DNA of 64,000 bases, from contig NZ_LMPP01000001.1 of the NCBI RefSeq assembly GCF_001423885.1, positions 496,001-560,000 on the forward strand. The letters are read 5' to 3'. The notes under the pieces were generated by a model that was not told the origin of the DNA, did not search any database, and saw nothing but the letters and a program-made list of their open reading frames with translations. How positions within the stretch are numbered: the first letter of the stretch is position 1; each line of letters starts with the position of its first letter. The DNA comes from Rathayibacter sp. Leaf185 (lineage in GTDB: Bacteria; Actinomycetota; Actinomycetes; Actinomycetales; Microbacteriaceae). Positions 7,979-18,464 of this stretch are shown here, piece after piece. Made by a program: the position numbers and the translations under genes.

Positions 7979-9282
7979 CGCGGCACGCTCATCAGGACGG
8001 TCGTCCCCGCACCCGGGGCGGAGAACACGCGGACGTCGCCGCCGACGGCCTCGAGGCGGGCGACGACCGACTCCGCGAGCCCGAGCCGGCCGGCGGGAAC
8101 CTCGTCGGGCGAGAAGCCCCTCCCGGCGTCCGAGACGGCGACGCGGACCGTCTCCGGGTCCTCGGCGACCGTCACGTCGACGGCGAGGACGCCGGAGTGC
8201 CTCCGCACGTTCTCGAGGCACTCCCCCGTCGCGCGCACCAGGGCGTCGAGGGCGGAAGCGGCGAGCGCGTCGTCGGCGGGTCCGACCGCTCTCGTCGTGT
8301 GCCAGGCGATCTCGAGACCGACCGCCTCGAAGCGCCTCTCGAGCGCGGCGAACGCGGCGGGCAGGGGCACGGGGTCGGAGTCGACCGGCCGCACCTCCTC
8401 GGCGCCCGGCCGGCCGAGGCGCCGCAGCAGCCCGAGGTCGGCGGCGGCCTGCGCCTGGACGGTGTCGGCAGCCACGCCCTCGCCGCGGTGGGCGACCAGC
8501 GTGAGAGTGCCGAGGATGGTGTCGTGCAGCAGGCGCGCGTCGTAGCGGCGGCGGGCCTCGCTCTCGCTGGAGCGCCGCTCGGCGGCGTGCGCGGTCCGCA
8601 GCCGGGCCGTGCCGACATGCGCGCGCTCGACGCTGGCTGCCAGCCAGCGCGCCGCGGCGGTGAGCACCGCCCAGCAGACCACCACCGAGAGGGCGACGAA
8701 GAAGGCGCGCCCCGACTCCCACGTGGCCGCGAGAGCGAAGGCGAGGGTGGGGACCACACCGGCGAGGGCGATCACGGGGAGACGCCTGGCCGTGCCGATC
8801 GCGAAGAGCGCCGAGGGGATCGCCATCGACGCGATCATCGTGACTCCCCCGATCACCGCGGGGATGCGCCCGTCGACCCCCGGGGCAAGCGAGGCGGCGA
8901 GCCCCGCGACGCCGAGAGCGGTGCCGACGATCACGGCGACCCCGCCGCCCGGACCCGACCGGCGGCCGACGAGGAGGACGACGGCCGCGACCGAGAGCAG
9001 GAGGAGCACCGGCAGCGCGGCCAGGAGACCCGCCGGGTCGAGGGTGAGCAGGTGCAGCGCCGAGGCGGCGGTGAAGACGCCGCCGGCGAGCCGGGCGCAG
9101 ACGATCCCGACGTCGGACTGCTCCCTGCGGAGGACGTCCTGGGAGGAGCGGCCGAGGGTCCTCGGAGCGGGCAACGGCGACCTCGGCGGAGGAGGCTCCC
9201 GGGACGCGGCGGCCCGGGAGGCGGTGGACGGGGGATCATCGTGACACACCGGCACCCGCTGTGTTACGGCCGACGGTCGCAT
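7975..9282 (-). CDS. membrane sensor histidine kinase (HisKA_3 type)
   Basis: 435 residues if the ATG at 9282 is used. Five to six membrane helices lie between about 60 and 215. The dimerisation box is YDARLLHDTILGTLTLVA with His253 as phosphoacceptor. The ATPase domain shows ECLENVRRHSG (N box), VSDAGRGFSPDEVP (G1) and GRLGLAESVVARLEAVGG (G2). It phosphorylates the response regulator two genes downstream (inference from the operon). The first 55 residues are Pro/Arg-rich and a later start is possible. The stop overlaps the next gene's ATG. Confidence 0.88.
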   Translation of the reverse strand: MRPSAVTQRVPVCHDDPPSTASRAAASREPPPPRSPLPAPRTLGRSSQDVLRREQSDVGIVCARLAGGVFTAASALHLLTLDPAGLLAALPVLLLLSVAAVVLLVGRRSGPGGGVAVIVGTALGVAGLAASLAPGVDGRIPAVIGGVTMIASMAIPSALFAIGTARRLPVIALAGVVPTLAFALAATWESGRAFFVALSVVVCWAVLTAAARWLAASVERAHVGTARLRTAHAAERRSSESEARRRYDARLLHDTILGTLTLVAHRGEGVAADTVQAQAAADLGLLRRLGRPGAEEVRPVDSDPVPLPAAFAALERRFEAVGLEIAWHTTRAVGPADDALAASALDALVRATGECLENVRRHSGVLAVDVTVAEDPETVRVAVSDAGRGFSPDEVPAGRLGLAESVVARLEAVGGDVRVFSAPGAGTTVLMSVPR

Positions 9283-9722
9283 TCGGTGCGTCCCATCCCG
9301 TAGGGTGGAGGCATCTCCTGGGCACTCGCCCGAATTCCACGGCTGAGAAGTCGCACCACGACGAAGAGACTCAGCCCCTGATAGAGACCGCCACGATCAC
9401 TGGCGCAGAGCTCGACGGCCCCACCCTCACCGGTTCCGGCCTCGGTTCGGCCCCCGATCGCACGGTTCGAACGCCCGCCTCGCCCGCGGGTACCGCCCTT
9501 CACAGGACGCCGCGGAAGCCGCGCCGTTCCTCGTTCGACCCCCGCCCCACCGACTCCGTCGGCTCGCGGGACGTTCTCCCCCGCAGAGCTGCCGTTCTCG
9601 TGCAGAACAGCATCCTCCGCCCCCACAACGACCCGGACGACTCCCTCCCGACGCGTGATTCATCCGCGCAGCGCTCACCGGCGCAGGGGCGGAGCCGGTC
9701 GGGTACCGCACACTCGTGCGGA

Positions 9723-9751
9723 ATATAGAAGACGTCGGCCCCGGCCGCGTC
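9723..9751 (+). promoter_or_regulatory. candidate -10 element and hairpin in cold-shock gene leader
   Basis: A TATAGA hexamer at 9724-9729 is followed at once by GACGTCGGCCCCGGCCGCGTC (9731-9751), which can fold with GACG/CGTC and CGGC/GCCG arms. No good -35 element is found 17 bp upstream. A strong ribosome site AAGGA (9762-9766) precedes the ATG at 9773. The remaining stretch 9283-9722 has a TAGGGT hexamer at 9301-9306 that might be an earlier promoter, but no gene or RNA I can recognise. Confidence 0.35.
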
Positions 9752-9772
9752 ACCATCACGTAAGGAAAAGAC

Positions 9773-9982
9773 ATGCCTACTGGCACCGTTAAGTGGTTCA
9801 ACTCCGAAAAGGGCTTCGGCTTCATCGCTCCCGACGACGGAGGCGCCGACGTGTTCGCGCACTTCTCCGCCATCGCGAAGCAGGGCTACCGCGAGCTCGT
9901 CGAGAACCAGCACGTCGAGTACGACGTCGAGCAGGGCCGCAAGGGCCCGCAGGCCGCGAACATCCGCGGCGTCGGCGAGTAA
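9773..9982 (+). CDS. CspA family cold-shock protein
   Basis: 69 residues, the typical single cold-shock domain. The RNA-binding motifs are KGFGFIAP (RNP1, residues 14-21) and VFAHFSAI (RNP2, 28-35); it starts with [13 protein letters not shown] and ends with GPQAANI as in other CspA proteins. These proteins bind single-stranded RNA and act as RNA chaperones in the cytoplasm. It has a clear ribosome site (AAGGA) and is a single gene between a divergent kinase and a terminator cluster. The 490-bp gap upstream leaves room for a structured, temperature-sensitive leader. Confidence 0.95.
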   Translation: MPTGTVKWFNSEKGFGFIAPDDGGADVFAHFSAIAKQGYRELVENQHVEYDVEQGRKGPQAANIRGVGE

Positions 9983-9994
9983 TCTCCGACTTCC

Positions 9995-10073
9995 GAGTTC
10001 TTCGAACTCAGAGTTCTTCCGAACTCAGCCGGCGCCCCGTCGGCCGTGATCCCAGGATCCGGCCGGCGGGGCG
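9995..10073 (+). terminator. tandem hairpins and strong GC stem after csp
   Basis: Two small hairpins follow the stop: GAGTTCTTCGAACTC (9995-10009) and GAGTTCTTCCGAACTC (10011-10026). Then comes a 14-bp stem with one G-T wobble, arms CGCCCCGTCGGCCG (10033-10046) and CGGCCGGCGGGGCG (10060-10073), ahead of TTCGTCGTTCC. The last stem is a plausible terminator. The two small hairpins are near copies of each other and may protect the short mRNA 3' end. Confidence 0.7.
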
Positions 10074-10135
10074 TTCGTCGTTCCTGCGCCGTGCACACGG
10101 ATCGGCAGGCTCCACGGATCGGTAGGCTCGGAGCC

Positions 10136-10441
10136 ATGGGACGACTGATCTACGGGCCGCAATCACTCGAGATCGACTTCGACGATCGACTGCTCGCACA
10201 CCTCAAGGTGGCGATGTTCACCAAGATGCGCCGCAACGAGTCGTTCAGCCTCTCGTGGGCCGAGCCCGAGTCGACCGGATTCGGCCGCAGCTCGATCTGG
10301 ATCCATCCGACGACACCGCTGCACTTCCGCTTCCACGCGGGCAGGCGCCCGGCGCTCAACCGCGTGTGGATCGACCAGTTCGTCACCGTCGCGAACAACA
10401 CCGGCGAGATGATCGTCGGCCCGGAGCCCGAGGGCGACTGA
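10136..10441 (+). CDS. small DUF7882-type protein (often mislabelled DNA ligase)
   Basis: 101 residues starting MGRLIYGPQSLEIDFDDRLL. The pattern DDRLLAHLKVAMFTKMRRNESFSLSW, then SSIWIHPTTPLHFRF and a GRRPALNRVWID segment near the end, is one I know from a small family widespread in Microbacteriaceae. That family is sometimes annotated ATP-dependent DNA ligase because of genomic mislabelling; nothing here resembles a ligase active site. Function is unknown. The ATG at 10136 is preferred over earlier starts because the family begins with MGxLxYG. It stands alone and converges on the next gene. Confidence 0.72.
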   Translation: MGRLIYGPQSLEIDFDDRLLAHLKVAMFTKMRRNESFSLSWAEPESTGFGRSSIWIHPTTPLHFRFHAGRRPALNRVWIDQFVTVANNTGEMIVGPEPEGD

Positions 10442-10451
10442 CCCCTCCGGC

Positions 10452-11147
10452 TCAGACCACGCGCGGTCGGGCGGTGTGCACGAGCTCGTCGTGCGGCAGG
10501 GCGCGGAGGCGAGCGGCGATCTCGGCGCGAGCCGCTGCGTCGACGCTCGCCCAGGCGAACTCCTCCGGCCACAGCGGAGTGAGCGTCACGAGCTCGGCCT
10601 GGCCGGTCGCGAGGTCCATCCGCTCGGGGAGGCCGGCACTGCGCAGCCCGAGCAGCACGCCGACGGCCCCGTGCTCGTCGGCCCAGGAGGCGGGCGCGGC
10701 CACGCCGGTCAGGCGGCTCGTCACGATCCCGGTACGGCAGCACACGCCCTGCAAGGCGGCGAGGCGCGCGGACTCGTAGAGCAGCCGGAACTGCCAGTGG
10801 TTCCAGAGCTCGGCAGTGGGCACCCCCCGGAGCGCGGAGGTCTCGAGGCACAGCTCCAGCCCGAGCCCGGTGCCGGGGCTGGCGAGACGGTCGAACGGGT
10901 CGCTCAGGCCGTCGGTCGCGAGCACGACGGAGGCGCCGCGGTCGACGCGCAGGAACGCGCGGTGATCGGTGGGCCAGCGCGCTCCGCCGCGGACGCCCGG
11001 GTCCTCGGTGGAGACGACGACGGTGCGATCGAGGTCGCCGACAGCCCGCCAGAGCTCGGCACGGTCCTCGGCGACGGCCTCGGCGAGGGCCCGACGCTCG
11101 TCCGGGGTCCAGCGGACCTCCCGGGTGCGGTTCAGGAACAACGACAT
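10452..11147 (-). CDS. hypothetical protein, weak SUFU-like features
   Basis: 231 residues from the ATG at 11147 (MSLFLNRTREVRW). Soluble, with no signal or membrane helix. The segments VVLATDGLSDPFDR, GTGLGLELCLET and WNHWQFRLLYESARLAA recall bacterial suppressor-of-fused-type domains (often immunity proteins), but the match is weak and by eye only. The GVLLGL and LVTLTPLWPEEF segments nearer the C-terminus would fit the same fold. No partner toxin is seen next to it. The following 152 bp to 11299 show no gene. Confidence 0.5.
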   Translation of the reverse strand: MSLFLNRTREVRWTPDERRALAEAVAEDRAELWRAVGDLDRTVVVSTEDPGVRGGARWPTDHRAFLRVDRGASVVLATDGLSDPFDRLASPGTGLGLELCLETSALRGVPTAELWNHWQFRLLYESARLAALQGVCCRTGIVTSRLTGVAAPASWADEHGAVGVLLGLRSAGLPERMDLATGQAELVTLTPLWPEEFAWASVDAAARAEIAARLRALPHDELVHTARPRVV

Positions 11148-11299
11148 GGCACTCCCTGTCCGCGCGGCCTGCCGACCGCGCTCCGGGCACGCTACGGGGC
11201 CCGCCGGAGGGACACCTCCGAGCAACCGGGGTAGTTCCTGGACGCGGAGTTCGAGCGTGCGGAGTTCGAGGGCGCTCGGTCCTCCGCCCGCGCGCGATC

Positions 11300-11683
11300 T
11301 CAGCCGAGAGGGTCGACGCCGTTGGTCCGCCAGCGCTCGTCGGCCAGCTGACCGGCGGTCCCCTCTGCCCGCAGCGGCCGGGCCGCCTCCGACGGGACCG
11401 CGCCGAGAGACGTGCCGGCGCCCTCGGCGGTGCTGCCGGGAGCGAGCAGGCCCTCCTCGTCCTCGGAGTCGGTCACCTCGTCCTCCGCCGCGTTCTCGGA
11501 GCCGCTCTCGGCCATCGGGTCGTAGCCGTGATCCGGGTCGCGGCTCTCGTCCGGCGTCGTGCTCTCCTCGACCTCGGCGTCGGCGGGACGCACATCATCG
11601 GCCGCTCCTGCACCGCTCGGGTCGGCGCCGCTCAGGCCTTCGCCGTTCCAGCCGGAGAACTCGGGGGTCGTGTCTGCGCTCAT
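11300..11683 (-). CDS. acidic, low-complexity hypothetical protein
   Basis: 127 residues, very rich in Glu, Asp, Ser, Gly and Ala (for example ENAAEDEVTDSEDEEG) and without a hydrophobic core, so probably disordered. The C-terminus ends in a more ordered ADERWRTNGVDPLG. No family is recognised. The start at 11683 is the only well-placed ATG. It is divergent from the quinone reductase gene at 11810. Confidence 0.5.
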   Translation of the reverse strand: MSADTTPEFSGWNGEGLSGADPSGAGAADDVRPADAEVEESTTPDESRDPDHGYDPMAESGSENAAEDEVTDSEDEEGLLAPGSTAEGAGTSLGAVPSEAARPLRAEGTAGQLADERWRTNGVDPLG

Positions 11684-11809
11684 GGGGGCACGGTAGCACC
11701 GGCGCGGCCCACTCCCCGAGGGGTCGACAGAGGCCTCGATCCCGGCTCCTGCGGCACCGCCTAGGCTTGTCGCGGGGCCGTGAGAACGGCGCAAGGGGAC
11801 GGGAGAACG

Positions 11810-12772
11810 ATGCGACGGCTCGGATACGAACGGTTCGGCGGACCGGACGCACTGTCGTGGCGCGACGCCCCTGTGCCGATGCCGGGTCGCGGCGAGGTGC
11901 TCGTGCGCACCCGCGCGGCGAGCATCAACGCGACCGACGAGAAGATCCTCTCGGGCAGCGCCCGCATCATGGCGCTCGGACGCCGCCGCCCGTTCGGCTT
12001 CGGACTCGACGTCGCCGGGACCGTGGAGGCTCTCGGCCCGGGCGCCCACTCCGTCGCGATCGGCGACCGCGTGGTCGGCATGACCCGCGACGGCGACGCC
12101 TTCGCCGACGCCTCGCTCGCGAAGAGCAGCGCACTCGTCCCGCTGCCCGACTCCCTCGACTTCGTTCAGGGCGTGGCGCTCGCGATGTCGGGCGGCACGG
12201 CGATCGGAGTCGTCGACGCGCTCCGGGTGCGGGCCGGCGAGCGGGTGCTCGTCGGCGGCGGCTCCGGCGCCATCGGGAATCCCGTCGTTCAGCTGCTCGT
12301 GCGTGCCGGCTGCGCGGTCGCCGCGACCGGTTCCGCCTCCTCCGCCGACCTGCTGCGCGCTCTCGGCGCCGAGCCGCACGACTACCGTGCGCTCGACCTC
12401 GGAGTTCTGGCTGGGCGCTTCGATGCGGTGATCGACGTCTCCGGCCGTCTGCCCGCCTCCGACGCCGCGATCCTGCTCGCCGACGGCGGTCGCTACGCGA
12501 CTCTCGTGCCCAGCGGAGCGGCCCTGGGCGCCCAGGCCGCGGGCGTCGTCCTCCGCGACCGCCCGCGGGTGCAGAACCTGATCGTCACGGCGAGCGCCGA
12601 GCGGATCCGACGCGCGGTCGCGCTGGCCGCCTCCGGTGACCTCCGGCCCGAGGTCGGTGCCGTGCATCCGCTCGACGAGGTCGTCGACGTGCTCGCCCGG
12701 CGATCGGCCGGGACCGATCGCACCCACGGGAAGATCGTGTTCACGGCCGACGATACGGCTCCTCTGGCCTGA
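11810..12772 (+). CDS. zinc-free MDR-superfamily NAD(P)H:quinone oxidoreductase-like protein
   Basis: 320 residues. The N-terminal GroES-like part carries PMPGRGEVLVRTRAASIN and FGFGLDVAGTVEALG without zinc ligands. The cofactor domain has LVGGGSGAIGNPVVQLL, a GxxGxxG-type nucleotide loop, followed by AATGSA, which favours NADPH. Such enzymes reduce quinones or enones. A GGGAG ribosome site precedes the ATG at 11810. Its last 32 bases overlap, tail to tail, the end of the DHA2 exporter gene on the other strand. Confidence 0.85.
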   Translation: MRRLGYERFGGPDALSWRDAPVPMPGRGEVLVRTRAASINATDEKILSGSARIMALGRRRPFGFGLDVAGTVEALGPGAHSVAIGDRVVGMTRDGDAFADASLAKSSALVPLPDSLDFVQGVALAMSGGTAIGVVDALRVRAGERVLVGGGSGAIGNPVVQLLVRAGCAVAATGSASSADLLRALGAEPHDYRALDLGVLAGRFDAVIDVSGRLPASDAAILLADGGRYATLVPSGAALGAQAAGVVLRDRPRVQNLIVTASAERIRRAVALAASGDLRPEVGAVHPLDEVVDVLARRSAGTDRTHGKIVFTADDTAPLA

Positions 12773-14363
12773 CCTCCGCCGGCCCGGCCTCCGCCACCTC
12801 CTCCGGCGGTCGCCCGCTGCCGAGCGAGAGGGTCGCGAGGAACCCGATCGCGAGGAAGCCCGCGGCCGCGAAGGCGGCGTAGCGGGTGCCGCTCGAGAAC
12901 GCCTCCTCGGCGGCCCGGGCGATGTCGGCGGTCGCATCGGACGCGGCGAGCCCCGCGATCGCGGCGCCGGACGAGTCGACGACGGCATCGACCGTGCTCG
13001 AGACCTGCGCCGCGGGCAGCCCCTGCTCCTCGAGCGAGGCCGTCAGGACTCCCGCGGTCGAGGTGTAGAGGACCGTGCCGAGCACCGCGATGCCGAGCGC
13101 CGAGCCGATCTGGCGCGCGGTCGACTGGGTGCCCGAGCCCTGGCCGCTCCGCTCGACCGGCACGTCGCGCAGCACCACTCCGGTCAGCTGCGCCGTCGCC
13201 AGCCCGACGCCGAAGCCGTAGACCGCGAGGAACGGCACGAGAGCCCACCACGGCGTCGAGTCCGAGATCACGACTCCGATGCCGGCGACTCCGACGATCT
13301 CGGCCGCGAGGCCCACCCGCACGATCAGCACCGGCGAGACCTTGTTGCCGTAGGCGCCCGCGAACCCGGAGGCGACGAACGAGCCGAGCGCGAGCGCGAT
13401 CAGCACCAGCCCCGTCTGCACCGCCGAGTAGCCGAGCACGTTCTGCAGCCAGATCGGCAGGGCGAGGATGATGCCGAACTCGCCGAGCGAGACGATCATC
13501 GCGGCGAGGTTGCCGTTGCGGAACGACGGCAGCCGGAAGAGCTCGAGCGCGAGCATCGCCGACCGGCCCGCCCGCTCACGCGCCCGCGCCCAGAGCACGA
13601 ACGCGACTCCGGCCAGAACGGCGACGGCGAAGGCGATCGGCACGGGCGAGAGGTCGATCGGCCAGGTCCAGCCGCCCGCCGAGAGGCGCTCATCGACGCC
13701 CCACCAGCCGAGGGATCGGCCCTCGATCAGCGCGAAGACGAGCGAGGCGGAGGCGACCACCGACAGCAGGGCGCCCACGAGATCCACCCGGCGGCCGTCG
13801 GCCTGCTTCGACTCGTCGACGAACACCAGCGCGCCGACGACGATGACGATGCCGAGCGGGATGTTGATGCCGAACGCCCAGCGCCACGAGAAGTCGGTGG
13901 TGAGCCAGCCGCCGAGCAGCGGACCGACGGCGGTCATGCCTCCGATCGTCGACCCCCAGACGGCGAAGGCGACGGCGCGCTCGCGCCCGCGGAAGGTGGC
14001 GTTGATCAGAGAGAGCGTGGTCGGCAGCACCATCGCGCCGCCGACGCCCTGCACGACCCGCGAGAGGATCAGCAGATCGCCGGTCGGAGCGAGCGCCGCC
14101 GCGATCGAGGACAGGGCGAAGAGCGAGATGCCGATCACGAGCATCCGGCGGCGGCCCCAGCGGTCGGCGAGCGTGCCGAATGCGAGCAGGAGCGCGGCGA
14201 ACACGAGGGTGTACGACTCCTGCACCCACTGCACCTGGGTCGAGGTGATGCCGAGGTCGGCGACGATCGACGGGATCGCCACGTTCACGATGGTCGAGTC
14301 GACGATGATCGTCGCCACGCCGAGGCTGATGACGACCAGCCCGATCCACTTGCGGTTGCGCAT
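12741..14363 (-). CDS. DHA2 family MFS drug exporter (14-helix)
   Basis: 540 residues with about 14 membrane helices, the length of EmrB/QacA-type proton antiporters. Motif C-like and signature segments are present: IIVDSTIVNVAIPSI in helix 1, the loop TLADRWGRRRML between helices 2 and 3, GVGGAMVLPTTLSLIN in helix 4 and GPLLGGWL in helix 5. The leader has AGAGGAGA as ribosome site. An 18-bp palindrome covers the promoter region (14381-14398), so a TetR-type repressor is expected, but none is encoded next door. Confidence 0.92.
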   Translation of the reverse strand: MRNRKWIGLVVISLGVATIIVDSTIVNVAIPSIVADLGITSTQVQWVQESYTLVFAALLLAFGTLADRWGRRRMLVIGISLFALSSIAAALAPTGDLLILSRVVQGVGGAMVLPTTLSLINATFRGRERAVAFAVWGSTIGGMTAVGPLLGGWLTTDFSWRWAFGINIPLGIVIVVGALVFVDESKQADGRRVDLVGALLSVVASASLVFALIEGRSLGWWGVDERLSAGGWTWPIDLSPVPIAFAVAVLAGVAFVLWARARERAGRSAMLALELFRLPSFRNGNLAAMIVSLGEFGIILALPIWLQNVLGYSAVQTGLVLIALALGSFVASGFAGAYGNKVSPVLIVRVGLAAEIVGVAGIGVVISDSTPWWALVPFLAVYGFGVGLATAQLTGVVLRDVPVERSGQGSGTQSTARQIGSALGIAVLGTVLYTSTAGVLTASLEEQGLPAAQVSSTVDAVVDSSGAAIAGLAASDATADIARAAEEAFSSGTRYAAFAAAGFLAIGFLATLSLGSGRPPEEVAEAGPAEVRPEEPYRRP

Positions 14364-14380
14364 CCGCTTCTCCTCTTATT

Positions 14381-14398
14381 TAGTCAGCCGGCTGACTA
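14381..14398. promoter_or_regulatory. perfect 18-bp palindromic operator for the DHA2 gene
   Basis: TAGTCAGCCGGCTGACTA is a perfect palindrome 18 bp upstream of the exporter start. On the minus strand TATAGT, a good -10 hexamer, overlaps its outer edge, so a bound repressor would block polymerase. The form is typical of TetR operators. Confidence 0.75.
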
Positions 14399-14521
14399 TA
14401 TGCCCGACCGGCGCTGCAGCGCCAGTCCGGCGGCGAGGAAAGAGGGGCAGCGAGAGTACCGGGTGCGAGCCGGGCGGGCAAGGACGAGAAGCGGCCGGAG
14501 GCCTCCGGTCAGGATGGTCGC

Positions 14522-16566
<2,045 letters not shown>

Positions 16567-16567
<1 letters not shown>

Positions 16568-17235
16568 TGCCGGGCCGGACCCCGCGGCGCCTCCGCTTCA
16601 GCGGGCGCATCGCGGGGTTCGGCACGGCCTCGGGCACCCGCGTGGTGCTGGGGATGTGGGAGACGACTCCGCTGGGGGCCTTCGCCGACGCGATGATCGA
16701 GGACCCGGCCGGGCACCGACTCCTCATCGCGCCCACCCCGGAGGCCGCGGACCTCATCGCGTCGACGTACTCGTTCGACGAGGTGCGGATCGAGCCGGTC
16801 GCCTGGCGGCGGATCCACGGCGGGATCGCGCTCACGGCAGGCCCGCTCGCGGTGACGCTGCGGCTGGGCGCGCTGACTCCGCTCGGACGGCTGCTGAGGG
16901 TCGTGCCGCGAGCCGTGGCGGAGCATCCGGCCTGGCTGACGGCGATCTCGCCCGTCGCCTCCCTGCTCGTGCGCGGCGTGCGCACCGCGGGCTCGGCGGG
17001 CCACGGCCGCCGCGAGTACTACGGGGTCCGCGCGATCCGCCGGGTGCTCGGGGTCGATGCGTCGCTCGACGGAGCCGCGCTCGGGCCGCTCCGGCCGCTG
17101 TCGCCTCCCGTGCGCTTCGGCTTCTCATCGGCGCCCGCCACTCCGGCGATCGTCGACGTCACCACCACGATCGCGCTCCCGCGCGACACCACCGACGCGC
17201 ATCCGCGCCACCACGAGAAGGGACGCTCCTCATGA
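16567..17235 (+). CDS. conserved-looking hypothetical protein downstream of glgX
   Basis: 222 residues. The start ATG overlaps the glgX stop. The protein has FSGRIAGFGTASGTRVVLGMW, ADLIASTYSFDEVRIEPV and an internal hydrophobic segment (WLTAISPVASLLVRG, about 121-135), then GRREYYGVRAIRRVLGVDASL. No family recognised. The coupling to glgX and the next small gene points to a three-gene operon, but does not by itself reveal function. Confidence 0.55.
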
Positions 17236-17429
17236 AGAAGGGCGACAAGATCAGCTGGAACACCTCGCAGGGCGAGACCCACGGCGAGCTGGTCGAGAAG
17301 AAGACGAAGGAGTTCCAGTTCGAGGGCCAGACGTTCAAGGCCTCGGACGACGAGCCGTACTGGATCGTCCAGAGCGACAAGACCGACGCGAAGGCCGCCC
17401 ACAAGGAGTCGTCGCTGACGAAGAAGTAG
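17232..17429 (+). CDS. DUF2945 (HVA1 Tudor-like) small protein
   Basis: 65 residues, MKKGDKISWNTSQGETHGEL and later SDDEPYWIVQSDKTDAKAAHK, the pattern of the DUF2945 or hypervirulence-associated Tudor family of small SH3-like barrels. Function of bacterial members is unclear. ATG overlaps the upstream stop (ATGA). It is the last gene of the glgX operon. Confidence 0.82.
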   Translation: MKKGDKISWNTSQGETHGELVEKKTKEFQFEGQTFKASDDEPYWIVQSDKTDAKAAHKESSLTKK

Positions 17430-17508
17430 GGACCACCCCCCGAGGAATCCCGGGCTCGACCAGCGGGCAGCACTCGACCACCGAGCCGGCGGGCGGCACA
17501 CTGGCGGC

Positions 17509-17841
17509 ATGAGCAGCGACGACGACGTGCGCAGGCTGGCGCTCGAGCTCCCGGGCACCGAGGAGCGAACGGCCTACGGGACCCCCGCCTTCTATGCGGG
17601 CCCGAAGATGTTCGCACGGCTGCACCAGCAGCCCGGCGTGCTCGTGCTGTGGCGCGCCGACCTCGGGGAGCGCGAGGCGCTCCTGCAGAGCGACCCCGAG
17701 GCGTTCTTCACCACGAGCCACTACGACGGGCACCCGAGCGTGCTCGTGCGGCTCGACCAGGTCGCGCCCGACCGCCTCGGCGAGCTGCTCCGGGAGGCGT
17801 GGGACGCCCGCGCCCCGAAGCGCCTCCGCGATCAGGGCTGA
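17509..17841 (+). CDS. MmcQ/YjbR family protein
   Basis: 110 residues. ELPGTEERTAYGTPAFYAG, then KMFARLH and EAFFTTSHYDGHPSVLVRLD follow the MmcQ/YjbR fold with its conserved GxPxF and the HYxGHPxVLVRL motif near the C-terminus. These CyaY-like proteins are thought to bind DNA but lack a known reaction. A separate gene 79 bp after the previous one. Confidence 0.88.
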   Translation: MSSDDDVRRLALELPGTEERTAYGTPAFYAGPKMFARLHQQPGVLVLWRADLGEREALLQSDPEAFFTTSHYDGHPSVLVRLDQVAPDRLGELLREAWDARAPKRLRDQG

Positions 17842-17861
17842 CGCCGCGCCTGCGGCAGCGG

Positions 17862-18464
17862 TCAGAGCCAGCCGCGCTCCTCCGCGAGGAGGACGGCCTG
17901 CTGGCGGGTGCGGACCGCGAGCTTCGCGAGGACCGCCGAGACGTGGTTGCGGACCGTGCCCGGGGCGAGCGACAGGGCGCGCGCGATCTGGCCGGTGGTC
18001 TCGCCGCGACGGCCGGCGCGCAGCACATCGAGCTCGCGGTCGGTCAGCGGGCTGCGCTGGTCGCTGAGCGCGTCGGCGGCGACCTCGGGATCGACGTAGC
18101 GGCCGCCCGCCGCGACCCGGCGGATCACCTCCGCGACCTCGTGCGCATCCCGCGATTTGGGGAGGAAGCCCGAGACTCCCGACGCCAGCGCGCGCCGCAG
18201 CACGCCGGGCCGCGCGTGGCGGGTCACGACGATGCAGCGGGTCGCCACCGTGCGCACCAGCCGCTCGGCGACGTCGACGCCGTCCAGTCCCGGCATCTCG
18301 AGATCGAGGAGGCAGATGTCGGGGGCGAGGCGGGCGGCCTCGACGAGCGCCTCCTCGCCGTCGGCGCACTGCGCGACGACCTCGATGTCGTCCTCGAGGC
18401 CCAGGAGGGACGCGAGCGCCGAGCGGATCATCGCCTCGTCGTCGGCGATCAGGACGCGGATCAC
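17862..18464 (-). CDS. NarL/DesR-type response regulator
   Basis: 200 residues from a GTG that overlaps the kinase stop (GTGA). Receiver: IADDEAMIRSAL, phosphoacceptor Asp54 in CLLDLEMPGLDG, VVTRHARPG (switch) and GFLPKSRDAHE (conserved Lys). C-terminal helix-turn-helix: LTDRELDVLRAGRRGETTG and QIARALSLAPGTVRNHVSAV. It acts with the DesK-like kinase just upstream. Target genes are unknown; the export gene at 19806 is divergent and may be one. Confidence 0.92.
   Translation of the reverse strand: MIRVLIADDEAMIRSALASLLGLEDDIEVVAQCADGEEALVEAARLAPDICLLDLEMPGLDGVDVAERLVRTVATRCIVVTRHARPGVLRRALASGVSGFLPKSRDAHEVAEVIRRVAAGGRYVDPEVAADALSDQRSPLTDRELDVLRAGRRGETTGQIARALSLAPGTVRNHVSAVLAKLAVRTRQQAVLLAEERGWL

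Noticed and set aside
9463-9471. GGTTCGAA motif like a tRNA T-loop
   Set aside because: No acceptor or anticodon stem can be drawn around it.
9261-9728. Open frame of 155 codons upstream of the cold-shock gene
   Set aside because: No ribosome site, no recognisable domain, and Ser/Thr/Pro/Arg-rich composition; treated as noncoding.
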